A stretch of 64,000 nt of DNA from an uncultured Chitinophaga sp. (GTDB taxonomy: Bacteria > Bacteroidota > Bacteroidia > Chitinophagales > Chitinophagaceae), in assembly GCF_946479755.1 (NCBI RefSeq), contig NZ_CAMLHC010000002.1:434001-498000 (forward strand), given 5' to 3'. Each line of letters begins with the position of its first letter. Position 1 is the first letter of the stretch. The translations under genes were made by a program, and so were the position numbers. The notes below the pieces were generated by a model that did no database searches, had not been told where the DNA came from, and saw only the letters and a list, made by a program, of their open reading frames with translations. This document shows positions 27,671 to 35,664 of this stretch, piece after piece.

Positions 27671-30600
27671 ATGAAAAGACAATTTTTGATAGCAGTCATG
27701 CTGCTATTGGCGCTATCCGTTGCCTATGCGCAAGCCCCGTTCCTGTCGGGTAAAATTACCGGTAAGGATGGTGCACCGGTGCCGGGGGCATCTGTCCGCG
27801 TTAAAGGCGGAAATACCGGTTCAGCTGCAGCAGCCGATGGCTCTTTCCGCATCGCCGCCAAAGAAGGAGATGTGCTGCTGGTGACAGCGATGGGTTATAA
27901 TACCCGGGAAATCGTAGTGGCAAAAAATGGAGTTGTCAACGTTACACTGGAAGAGAATACCCGCCAGATTAACGAGGTACTGGTGACCGCATTAGGTATT
28001 AAGCGGGATAAGCGCATGCTCACCTATAGCGTGGAAGAAGTAAAAGGCGCTGCACTGGTAGATGCCAAGCAGGACAACGTGGTGAGCGCGCTCGCCGGTA
28101 AAGTGTCCGGCGTGCAGGTGACCAGCTCCAGCGGGGTGCCCGGCAGTTCCGCCAGGATCGTGATAAGAGGCGCTACCTCCCTGGTAGGCAACAACCAGGC
28201 GCTGTTTGTGATCGACGGCGTACCGATGGACAACGGTGAAGCGGGCAACCCTAACGGGTCCATGTATTCCGGTGGTACAGTGAACCGCGGAGGAGATATT
28301 GATCCTAACATTATTGAAAGCATGACCGTACTGAAAGGCGCTGCGGCCACTGCTTTGTATGGCTCCGCTGCCGCCAGGGGCGCTGTGCTCATTACTACCA
28401 AAAATGGCAGTGGCAAAGGTAAACAGGGAAAGCCGAACCTTACGTTCAGCAGCAGCTACTCTTTTCAGAATCCCATCCTGCCAAAGTTCCAGGATAAATT
28501 CGCACAGGGTACCGGCGGCGTATATGTAGATGGTAACAACGGAGATTTCAGCTCTTCTTCCTGGGGACCGGCGATTGATACGCTGAAAGTGAACGGTAAG
28601 CCGGTGGAGAAACACAACCCCGCCAAAGAGTTTTTCAAAACAGGACATACCAGCGATAATAATATTAACGTATCCGGCTATACGGACCGTTCCAACTACA
28701 TGGTGTCCTATTCTTATCTGAAAACGAATGGCACCATCCCCAATACAGATTACAGCCGGCATTCATTGTTTGTGAAATATGGCGTGAAATTGCTGGACAA
28801 CCTGCAATTGTCTACCCAGTTCAATTACATACAATCAGACAACCATCGTTACCTCGAAGGTAACAACTTCGTAAACCCTTTGTGGACAGTATATGGTGCG
28901 CCGATCTCCTGGGACCCATATCCGATTGTTAATGAAGATGGTTCACAGCGCCTGTTTCGTTTAGGCCGTAATAACCCTTATTGGATACTCGAAAATACCC
29001 GTTTGCGCGATCGTAATAACCGTGTTATCCCGGTGGTGACCCTCAGCTACACGCCCTGGTCATGGCTTACCATCACTGAGCGTATAGGTGCGGACATGTA
29101 TGTGACCACTACCGACTATTACGAGGCTCCGGGCGCTATCGGATGGGGCAACAACGGCACCACGCCGATAAACGGCCAGATGTACAAGCGTGATATTAAA
29201 AACCAGCAGTTCAACCACGACCTGATGATAGAAGCCAAAAAAGAATTCAGCAATGAACTGTTTGGCAGCCTGTTGATCGGTAATAATATTCTCTCCAACT
29301 ACAACGACAACAGTTATGTACAAGGGGTGGACATCTCTGTGGCGAAGTTGTATAACATCACCAATTTCGCTGATGTCACTTCCAGCTATGGCTACTACCG
29401 GACCCGCAAAGTAGGTTTCTATGCGCAGGCCAACCTGGAATACAGACGGATGCTGACATTGGCGCTGACCGGCCGTTATGATGGCAGCTCCGTGCTGTCT
29501 AAAGACAACCAGTTTTATCCCTATGGTTCCGCCAGTGCGGGCTTTGTTTTCACCGAAGCGCTGAAAATGGCAGATAACCCGGTGTTTAACTTCGGTAAGA
29601 TCAGGGTGTCTTATTCCGCGGTGGGTAATGATAACGTAGGTCCGTATGCACTCAGCAATCCCTACTACCGGGCATCGCCAGGGGTTAATTTCCCTTTCAA
29701 AGGACAGAACGGTTACACGCTTACCAATACTTATGGTTTCCCGCTGCGCAACGAAAAGCTGAAAGAGTTTGAAGTAGGATTGGAGACAAAATTCTTCCGC
29801 AACAGGGCTTCTCTCGAGGTGTCCTATTTCGACAAGAAAAGCACTGATCTGCTGACGCCTGGTTCTCCTGTATCTCCCGCCACCGGTTTCACCGGTGCTT
29901 CGCTGAATGCGGGCTCCATGCAGAACAAAGGGGTGGAAGTAACCCTGGGCGTGACACCGGTTAAAACCGCTGATCTCACCTGGAATGTCAATCTGAACTA
30001 TACAAAGATCACCAACAAAGTACTCAACCTCGCGGACGGGGTGAATTATATTCAGTTCGCCGGCTTCTCCAGTCCTGGTATCTTCGCTTATGCCAACCAG
30101 CCCTATGGCGTGATCTATGGTAACTATTACCTGCGTAACGAAAACAACCAGATGATCATTGATGATAACGGGTATCCTATCATCAGCACTGCGCTCGGTC
30201 CTATCGGTAATGCTACACCGAAATGGCTGGGCGGTGTTTCCAGCTCCCTGAACTATAAAGGACTTACTTTCTCTTTTGTGCTGGACCATCGTCATGGCGG
30301 TGATGTGATCAACCTCGATAACTCCTACCTCTACTTCTATGGTACCGCCAAGGCTACCGAAAACAGGGGAACTACCGTTGTATTGCCCGGCGTGCGGCAG
30401 TCCACCAATAAAGAGAACGATATCCCCATTGTACTGGATGAGAACTACTATAAAGAATCCTATTCCAAGGTAAGTGAAAGCAGTGTGGAAGACGGTTCCT
30501 TCCTGAAATTGCGGCAGGTGTCCCTCAGTTATGATCTTGCCTCTGCGTTGTTGAAGCGGAAAGGTTTCCGTTCACTGGTGTTGTCCGTGACCGGTACCAA

Positions 30601-30736
30601 CTTCATCCTGCATAAAAATTATACCGGCTCTGATCCGGAGGTGAGCCTCGATGGCTCCGGCAACGGTCAGGGTTTTTCCAATTTCAACGTGCCTTCCAAC
30701 CGCGGTGTGGTGGTAGGATTGAAAGTATCCTTTTAA
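27671..30736 (+). CDS. SusC-like TonB-linked outer-membrane transporter (second pair)
   Basis: The 1021-residue protein has a signal peptide (LLALSVAYAQ), a carboxypeptidase-regulatory-like domain (FLSGKITGKDGAPVPGASVRVKG), and the TonB/plug region INEVLVTALGIKRDKRMLTYSVEEVKG with IVIRGATSLVGNNQALFVIDGVPM. The plug ends ATALYGSAAARGAVLITTK and the barrel ends VVGLKVSF. The ALGIKRD variant of the motif differs from the YGTVKRK form of the first SusC and matches that of the third. No catabolic enzyme is adjacent, so the substrate may be a peptide or small nutrient rather than a glycan. Confidence 0.95.
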   Translation: MKRQFLIAVMLLLALSVAYAQAPFLSGKITGKDGAPVPGASVRVKGGNTGSAAAADGSFRIAAKEGDVLLVTAMGYNTREIVVAKNGVVNVTLEENTRQINEVLVTALGIKRDKRMLTYSVEEVKGAALVDAKQDNVVSALAGKVSGVQVTSSSGVPGSSARIVIRGATSLVGNNQALFVIDGVPMDNGEAGNPNGSMYSGGTVNRGGDIDPNIIESMTVLKGAAATALYGSAAARGAVLITTKNGSGKGKQGKPNLTFSSSYSFQNPILPKFQDKFAQGTGGVYVDGNNGDFSSSSWGPAIDTLKVNGKPVEKHNPAKEFFKTGHTSDNNINVSGYTDRSNYMVSYSYLKTNGTIPNTDYSRHSLFVKYGVKLLDNLQLSTQFNYIQSDNHRYLEGNNFVNPLWTVYGAPISWDPYPIVNEDGSQRLFRLGRNNPYWILENTRLRDRNNRVIPVVTLSYTPWSWLTITERIGADMYVTTTDYYEAPGAIGWGNNGTTPINGQMYKRDIKNQQFNHDLMIEAKKEFSNELFGSLLIGNNILSNYNDNSYVQGVDISVAKLYNITNFADVTSSYGYYRTRKVGFYAQANLEYRRMLTLALTGRYDGSSVLSKDNQFYPYGSASAGFVFTEALKMADNPVFNFGKIRVSYSAVGNDNVGPYALSNPYYRASPGVNFPFKGQNGYTLTNTYGFPLRNEKLKEFEVGLETKFFRNRASLEVSYFDKKSTDLLTPGSPVSPATGFTGASLNAGSMQNKGVEVTLGVTPVKTADLTWNVNLNYTKITNKVLNLADGVNYIQFAGFSSPGIFAYANQPYGVIYGNYYLRNENNQMIIDDNGYPIISTALGPIGNATPKWLGGVSSSLNYKGLTFSFVLDHRHGGDVINLDNSYLYFYGTAKATENRGTTVVLPGVRQSTNKENDIPIVLDENYYKESYSKVSESSVEDGSFLKLRQVSLSYDLASALLKRKGFRSLVLSVTGTNFILHKNYTGSDPEVSLDGSGNGQGFSNFNVPSNRGVVVGLKVSF

Positions 30737-30757
30737 TGAATGTTTAAAGCTAACGAC

Positions 30758-32170
30758 ATGAAAATAATAAGAACACTCGCCTTTATGGGCTGTGCAGTGC
30801 TCCTGACGACCGGGTGTAAAAAGTTCCTGGATATTAATGACGATCCTAATAATCCGCTGACGGTAAACGAGTCGTTGATGTTGTCTCCGGTGGAAATAGC
30901 CACCGCCAGCCAGGTGATGGGAGGAGCGGGCAACTCTAACATCAATACGATCGCCTATTGGATGCAACACCTTTCCTTAAACCAGCAGGCGCCCAACCTG
31001 GAATCCTATTACATTACCAATGTGGACGCCAATAACGCCTGGGGCTATACGTTTTATACGACCATTTTTCAAAACCTGCAGGTGATGATGAACCAGGCTG
31101 CCGCTGCAAAACGGTACCAGTATGTAGCCATTGGTAAAACCTTGTTTGCCTATAACCTGGCGGTTACGACGGACCTGTGGAACAATATTCCCTATTCCGA
31201 GGCGTTCCGTATGCCGCAGGTGACTAAACCCAAATACGACAGCCAGGAATCGGTGTATAAGGTCATTCAGCAGATGCTCGACAGTGCGTTGTACTACATA
31301 GAGCAGCCACCCAGCAAAGTAGCGCCGGAGGGTGACGATTATATTTATAATGGAGATATGGATCAGTGGAAGAAGCTCGTTTATACGCTCAAAGCAAGAT
31401 ATTATCTGCGGTTGACAAAAGCGCCGGGCCATACGGCCGCCAAACAGGCGGATGACGCGCTGGCTGCGCTGGCAAAAGGTTTCGGCAGTAACGCCGATAA
31501 TGCACTGGTGTCTTATCCGGGCACCGGCGGCGGCTCCAACCCCTGGTATTTTATTACAGGCGCCGCTTCCGGCGGTGTCGTGCTGGGGCAGTCTTTCGTA
31601 GACTCCCTGAAGTCCCGGCAGGACCCGCGGTTACCCATTATTGCTACCAAAAACAAGGCAGGGCAGTATGTTGGCCGCAATGTGAATGACGCACCGGTGC
31701 CTGATCCCGAAATGCTGTCTACCGTTAATACTTTCTATGCCGGTCCCGCAGCCAACGTGTACCTGCTGACTTATAGCGAGGCCTTATTCCTCAAGGCGGA
31801 GGCCACGTTTATTAAACAGGGGGCAGCTGCTGCGGAGCCGATCTATCAGGAGGCTATCGCCGCGCATATGTCTATGCTGGGCGTTCAACCCGCGGCGCAA
31901 CAGGCATACATTGCCACGCGGCCCGCTCTTACGGCAGCGAACGCGATACAGCATATTATCAGTGAAAAGTACATCGCTAATTTCCTGTCACCGGAAACAT
32001 ATAACGACTGGCGGCGGACAGGGTATCCGCAGTTGAAGCCCTATATCGGCAATACTGCCAAAGGTATTCCGAGAAGATGGCCGTACCCTGCCGTTGAAGA
32101 ACTCACCAATCCGCAACCGGATCAAAAGGCAACCATCAACGATCGTGTCTGGTGGGATACGAATAACTAG
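30758..32170 (+). CDS. SusD/RagB-family nutrient-binding outer-membrane lipoprotein (second pair)
   Basis: The protein has 470 residues when started at the ATG at 30758, which gives the lipoprotein signal MKIIRTLAFMGCAVLLTTGC. The upstream ATG at 30740 would add six residues before the signal. It belongs to the SusD-like group with DINDDPNNPLTVNESLMLSP near the N-terminus, VATDLWNNIPYSEAF-like AVTTDLWNNIPYSEAFRMP, and a C-terminus with NDWRRTGYPQLKPYI and INDRVWWDTNN. It pairs with the SusC just upstream and is followed by a terminator. Confidence 0.9.
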   Translation: MKIIRTLAFMGCAVLLTTGCKKFLDINDDPNNPLTVNESLMLSPVEIATASQVMGGAGNSNINTIAYWMQHLSLNQQAPNLESYYITNVDANNAWGYTFYTTIFQNLQVMMNQAAAAKRYQYVAIGKTLFAYNLAVTTDLWNNIPYSEAFRMPQVTKPKYDSQESVYKVIQQMLDSALYYIEQPPSKVAPEGDDYIYNGDMDQWKKLVYTLKARYYLRLTKAPGHTAAKQADDALAALAKGFGSNADNALVSYPGTGGGSNPWYFITGAASGGVVLGQSFVDSLKSRQDPRLPIIATKNKAGQYVGRNVNDAPVPDPEMLSTVNTFYAGPAANVYLLTYSEALFLKAEATFIKQGAAAAEPIYQEAIAAHMSMLGVQPAAQQAYIATRPALTAANAIQHIISEKYIANFLSPETYNDWRRTGYPQLKPYIGNTAKGIPRRWPYPAVEELTNPQPDQKATINDRVWWDTNN

Positions 32171-32185
32171 AAGGAAAAATGATAG

Positions 32186-32211
32186 GGCTGGCTGTTTAGC
32201 CGGCCTTTTTT
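32186..32211 (+). terminator. Terminator after the second susCD pair
   Basis: GGCTGGC at 32186-32192 pairs with GCCGGCC at 32199-32205 (one G-T pair) around a six-base loop, followed by six T. It touches the stop codon of the convergent isomerase-like gene. Confidence 0.85.
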
Positions 32212-32593
32212 ATGGCCTGAAGAACCGGTCGCCTGTCGTATTACGGGGGTCAATCAGCGACCGGTTGGCGTAAGTGGCTTTCTCAAACTGATCGATGTTG
32301 ATGGACAGGAACGAAACGTTTGGCAGGAGCGGTGCCAGTTGCCGGATGATCTCCTTCGCGAGGTTGGCTTCTTCTGCCGTGGTGCGCCCGCCCATAATGC
32401 TGCCGAAGATATGCAGGAAGCTGTCTTTCCCTGTTCCCAGCCGGTACAGCTCAAAGGGGTGTATCCGTACCTTGATATCATTTTCTGCGAAAAGGCCGGT
32501 CGACTCGGCGGCGTTATAAACGGTCTCCATGATAACTTCCGCCGGTTGCATGTCCAATACGTTTTTGGAACATTCTATCACGAAATGAGGCAT
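32210..32593 (-). CDS. 5-carboxymethyl-2-hydroxymuconate isomerase-like tautomerase
   Basis: The 127-residue protein begins MPHFVIECSKNV, as CHMI/HpcD members of the tautomerase superfamily do. Pro2 becomes the catalytic N-terminal base after Met removal. Family length is about 125, and the later IHPFELYRLGTGKDSFLHIFGSIMGGRT matches the strand-turn-strand region with the conserved GRT. CHMI acts in homoprotocatechuate degradation, but no other gene of that pathway is near, so the physiological substrate may differ. The gene is monocistronic and divergent from the propeller gene. Confidence 0.75.
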   Translation of the reverse strand: MPHFVIECSKNVLDMQPAEVIMETVYNAAESTGLFAENDIKVRIHPFELYRLGTGKDSFLHIFGSIMGGRTTAEEANLAKEIIRQLAPLLPNVSFLSINIDQFEKATYANRSLIDPRNTTGDRFFRP

Positions 32594-32699
32594 AAGCAGC
32601 TGGTTTAAATGATCTTTAAAATTAATGATAACCTGTTAATTACCGGATTTTATTATTTTAAGTACCGATATCCTGTACTTACTACAATCTACTAACCTC

Positions 32700-33974
32700 A
32701 TGAAATACTGTTTAACAATCCTGCTGCTGACGACGATCTGTCATACCCTGCGTGCTCAGCATCAGTTTGGCAATGCCCGCCAGCTCTCACAGACAGGGGA
32801 GAAGGTCTTTTCCACCCCGGTGATTTATAAAGATGATATTCTGTTTGCCGGGATGAGTGGTCGTGTATATGCGGTGGATAAAAAAACGGGCGCCGCCAAA
32901 TGGTCAGTTACCACATCCGGCGGTATTGCCACGCACCTCGTTATCACCGGTGACCTGCTTTTGATGGGCAGCTACGATGGTCATTATTACGCCCTGGACG
33001 CACGCAATGGAAAGCAGCGCTGGAAATTCCGCACCGGCGGCGAAAAGAGGATCGGCGCCAAAGGCTTATGGACCATGCAGCCGGATACGATGTATATGGA
33101 GGACCAATATGATCTGTATCTGTCTTCCCCCGCTGCGGATGAAGCCTGCGTGTATTTCGGCAGCAGTGACAGCTGTATCTATGCGCTCGATAAAAATAAG
33201 GGGAAGCTACGCTGGAAATTCAAAACCGGTGGACCAATACACGCAGGGGTGACCTGTGCACAGGGAATTGTGCTGGCCGGCAGCTGGGACACCTACGTAT
33301 ATGCGCTGGATGCAGCCACGGGTAAACAGTTATGGAAGTTTAAGACGAAAGAGGACACGGTATATCATCATGTACTGGAGGGGATACAGGCGCAACCGGT
33401 AGTAGCCGGCAACACGGTGTACATCGGCGCAAGAGACGCCCGCCTGTATGCACTGGACCTCCGCACGGGCAACAAACAGTGGGAGTACAGCGCCGGTGAT
33501 GCATGGATCGTAGGCGCCGCAGTGGTGGCTAACGGGCACGTATATGTGGGAACATCAGACAGCTACCTGATGCTGGATATCGACGCCGCCACCGGGAAGG
33601 AGCTGCATCGCCATAAAGGAGGCGGTTACGTCTTTGGTGCGCCGGCATTGTCTGGCGCAGCGCTCTGCTACGGGGATTTCACAGGCAGGTTATTCCTCGT
33701 GAATACCCTTCACTGGAACCAGGTGGACACGTTTGACACGCCCGAACGGAAACGGCTGGCGGCGCAACTGCTCGATGGAGAAGGCCGGATTAATTTTAAA
33801 CACCTGGCCGCCGGTGCAGACGGGGCTTTGTTTTCTACTACCGTAGCGGTGATGGATAAATTATACCGGCTGGCGCCTTTTGCCACGGCGCCGGTGACAG
33901 AAGGGAATACGGTGTATGTGGTAACGGCGACCGGAACGCTATACAGGATCGCGTTAACAACAAACGGAAAATAA
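32700..33974 (+). CDS. Secreted PQQ-repeat (BamB-like) beta-propeller protein
   Basis: The 424-residue protein has a signal peptide (LLLTTICHTLRAQ). At least six blades repeat the pattern VYALDxxTGxxxWxF, for example VYAVDKKTGAAKWSV, YYALDARNGKQRWKF, IYALDKNKGKLRWKF, VYALDAATGKQLWKF and LYALDLRTGNKQWEY. No catalytic Ca/PQQ dehydrogenase residues were recognised, so it is probably a binding or scaffolding propeller in the periplasm or at the surface. BamB proper is essential to outer-membrane assembly, but this gene is isolated and the identity is not claimed. Confidence 0.8.
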   Translation: MKYCLTILLLTTICHTLRAQHQFGNARQLSQTGEKVFSTPVIYKDDILFAGMSGRVYAVDKKTGAAKWSVTTSGGIATHLVITGDLLLMGSYDGHYYALDARNGKQRWKFRTGGEKRIGAKGLWTMQPDTMYMEDQYDLYLSSPAADEACVYFGSSDSCIYALDKNKGKLRWKFKTGGPIHAGVTCAQGIVLAGSWDTYVYALDAATGKQLWKFKTKEDTVYHHVLEGIQAQPVVAGNTVYIGARDARLYALDLRTGNKQWEYSAGDAWIVGAAVVANGHVYVGTSDSYLMLDIDAATGKELHRHKGGGYVFGAPALSGAALCYGDFTGRLFLVNTLHWNQVDTFDTPERKRLAAQLLDGEGRINFKHLAAGADGALFSTTVAVMDKLYRLAPFATAPVTEGNTVYVVTATGTLYRIALTTNGK

Positions 33975-33979
33975 AAAAA

Positions 33980-34008
33980 GGGGTCTCACCGGAGGCCCCT
34001 TTTCGTTT
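33980..34008. terminator. Bidirectional terminator between convergent genes
   Basis: GGGGTCTC at 33980-33987 pairs with GAGGCCCC at 33992-33999 (one G-T pair) around four bases. TTTTCGTTT follows on the plus strand and a run of seven T on the minus strand, so it can end both the propeller gene and the convergent type IX cargo gene. Confidence 0.85.
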
Positions 34009-35485
34009 ATCTTGAAAGCACTATTTTATAAGTATGTGCCTGGTGGGCCTTCGTTGTTAACGTGATCAGATATACGCCGTTGGCCAGTGATAACGGCAAC
34101 TCGAACGTTTTTACGTTGATCCGTGTCCGGTATACCTCCATGCCGAAAGCGTTTTTAACCGCTACGTCCACATCGTTTACAGCGATGTTATCTCCAATGG
34201 TGATCCTGCCGGTCGTTGGATTGGGATATAATCCCGGCGTTGGCATAGCAGGCGTTAATTCTGTTTTGGGCGCGGCCATGAGCGCCGGGGACACCAGGCA
34301 TCGCAGGCAGTTGTCCGCATACCAGCTTCTGATGGTGCGGAAGGACTGCACCTTCTTATAAACGATCATCTCATCGATTTGCGCCTGGTTGAGCGAGACT
34401 TTGATATGACCATCCAGCGGGGAGATGGTACGTTGTTCCAGGGGAACAGGCACTTCCACTCCGTTGATAAACAACCGCATGGGATTAGTGGCTACCGGCA
34501 TGGTGGTGACGACATACAAGTTTAATCCTCCGGAATTAGCCACCGGGGACGTTTTACAACCCAATCCCGTTTTACAGGCGGTGATCGTATCTGCGGTAAG
34601 CGTAATAGACAAAGGCGGTATTTCCACGCGAACCTTCGGTGTCTCCGTACAGAAAGATTGCCGGTCGATGCGCGCCCAGAAGCCTACAGTGCCGGTATCG
34701 CCCAGGCTCCAGGGTGACGGCGTATGCTGCAGGGTGTTTTCGAGACAGGGTATGGCGCTGAGTCCCTGCCGCCCGCATATCATATGGTCCTGGTAGGAGG
34801 GAAGCAAGGTGCTGGTGAGGTCCTTGCCGGAGATGAAATCTTTGCTGTCACCGTCAAACGAGTAATAAAGTATCTCACCTGCAAAATGCGGTACATAACA
34901 AAGCGAGAAGTCGCCGTAAGTCTGATCGGTAAAATACACCCGCAGTTCGTCATTAATGTCCACCAGTCCGCCGTTCAGCGTTATCCTGACGCGGTCGTAA
35001 GGTTTTGAAGTGATGAATTCCAGTTCCCCTTTGGTGGAGTCTTCATAGATTTTCAACATGCGGGCGTCTACCGGGCGGGCGTCATTGTTAGAGGTGTCGC
35101 CGGAGAACGTTTCCACATACACCCGGCCCAGCAGGCGGACGGACAGGCCGGTGTGCCCGGTGCCGATACCGATGCTCAGTTTGGTGAACCGGTCGATGGT
35201 ACGGTATTTAAAGATCAATGTCTGCTGGATGCTGCCTAACACCGACAATCCCATTTTAAGGGCAGCGTAATCCTGAGTGTTGTTACCGACGGCTTTTTCC
35301 GGGTTTTCAACTACGCAGCCTAGGCAGATGCCCGATACCTGGTGTGTTTCGCTGACGGCAAATTCCCTGTAAACAGGAATCGTCGGCTGGGCGGAGGCGT
35401 TACGTACAGAAATACAGGTAAAGAAAAGTAACAACGTAGAAAGTGCCGTCCACAAACTGTGACAGGAGAGTAGAGGATAATTCAT
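34007..35485 (-). CDS. Secreted protein with type IX secretion C-terminal sorting domain
   Basis: The 492-residue protein starts at the ATG at 35485, which gives the signal peptide with core LWTALSTLLLFFTCISV and cleavage near NASAQ. The open frame extends to 35626, but those 47 residues would precede the signal and cross the inverted repeat at 35607. The middle has a LamG/concanavalin-like region (GEILYYSFDGDSKDF, GDTGTVGFWARIDRQSF, MRLFINGVEVP, AQIDEMIVYKK). The C-terminus is a type A sorting domain (LYPNPTTGRITIGD ... YKIVLSR). It is exported across the outer membrane by the type IX system; no components are encoded here. It is divergent from the lanthipeptide exporter. Confidence 0.85.
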   Translation of the reverse strand: MNYPLLSCHSLWTALSTLLLFFTCISVRNASAQPTIPVYREFAVSETHQVSGICLGCVVENPEKAVGNNTQDYAALKMGLSVLGSIQQTLIFKYRTIDRFTKLSIGIGTGHTGLSVRLLGRVYVETFSGDTSNNDARPVDARMLKIYEDSTKGELEFITSKPYDRVRITLNGGLVDINDELRVYFTDQTYGDFSLCYVPHFAGEILYYSFDGDSKDFISGKDLTSTLLPSYQDHMICGRQGLSAIPCLENTLQHTPSPWSLGDTGTVGFWARIDRQSFCTETPKVRVEIPPLSITLTADTITACKTGLGCKTSPVANSGGLNLYVVTTMPVATNPMRLFINGVEVPVPLEQRTISPLDGHIKVSLNQAQIDEMIVYKKVQSFRTIRSWYADNCLRCLVSPALMAAPKTELTPAMPTPGLYPNPTTGRITIGDNIAVNDVDVAVKNAFGMEVYRTRINVKTFELPLSLANGVYLITLTTKAHQAHTYKIVLSR

Positions 35486-35606
35486 AGCGCTTATTTTGAG
35501 GGTAAAGCAGATAGATTGTCTTCTGAATATACAAAATAACGCCGACACATCGGACCGCCATTCATCAGGGATTGCTGTACCTGGCAGACAACTTTTTATT
35601 TCTTTG

Positions 35607-35664
35607 TTTTTGAAACATTGTTGCAATTATTAATTATCTTTAAATTGCAACAATGTTTCAAAAA
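35607..35664. repeat. 22-bp perfect inverted repeat spanning the start codon of the lanthipeptide exporter
   Basis: The arm at 35607-35628 is perfectly complementary to the arm at 35643-35664, with 14 bases between. The right arm contains the ATG at 35653. Between the arms, TATCTTTA at 35635-35642 resembles the -7 consensus TAnnTTTG, and TTTG at 35609-35612 in the left arm could be a -33 element at a 22-bp spacing. The repeat may be an operator flanking a near-leaderless promoter. If transcription starts further upstream, it would instead form an RNA hairpin that hides the start codon. Confidence 0.85.

Noticed and set aside
35486..35626. 47-residue N-terminal extension of the type IX cargo protein
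   Set aside because: It precedes a good signal peptide and runs through the inverted repeat.
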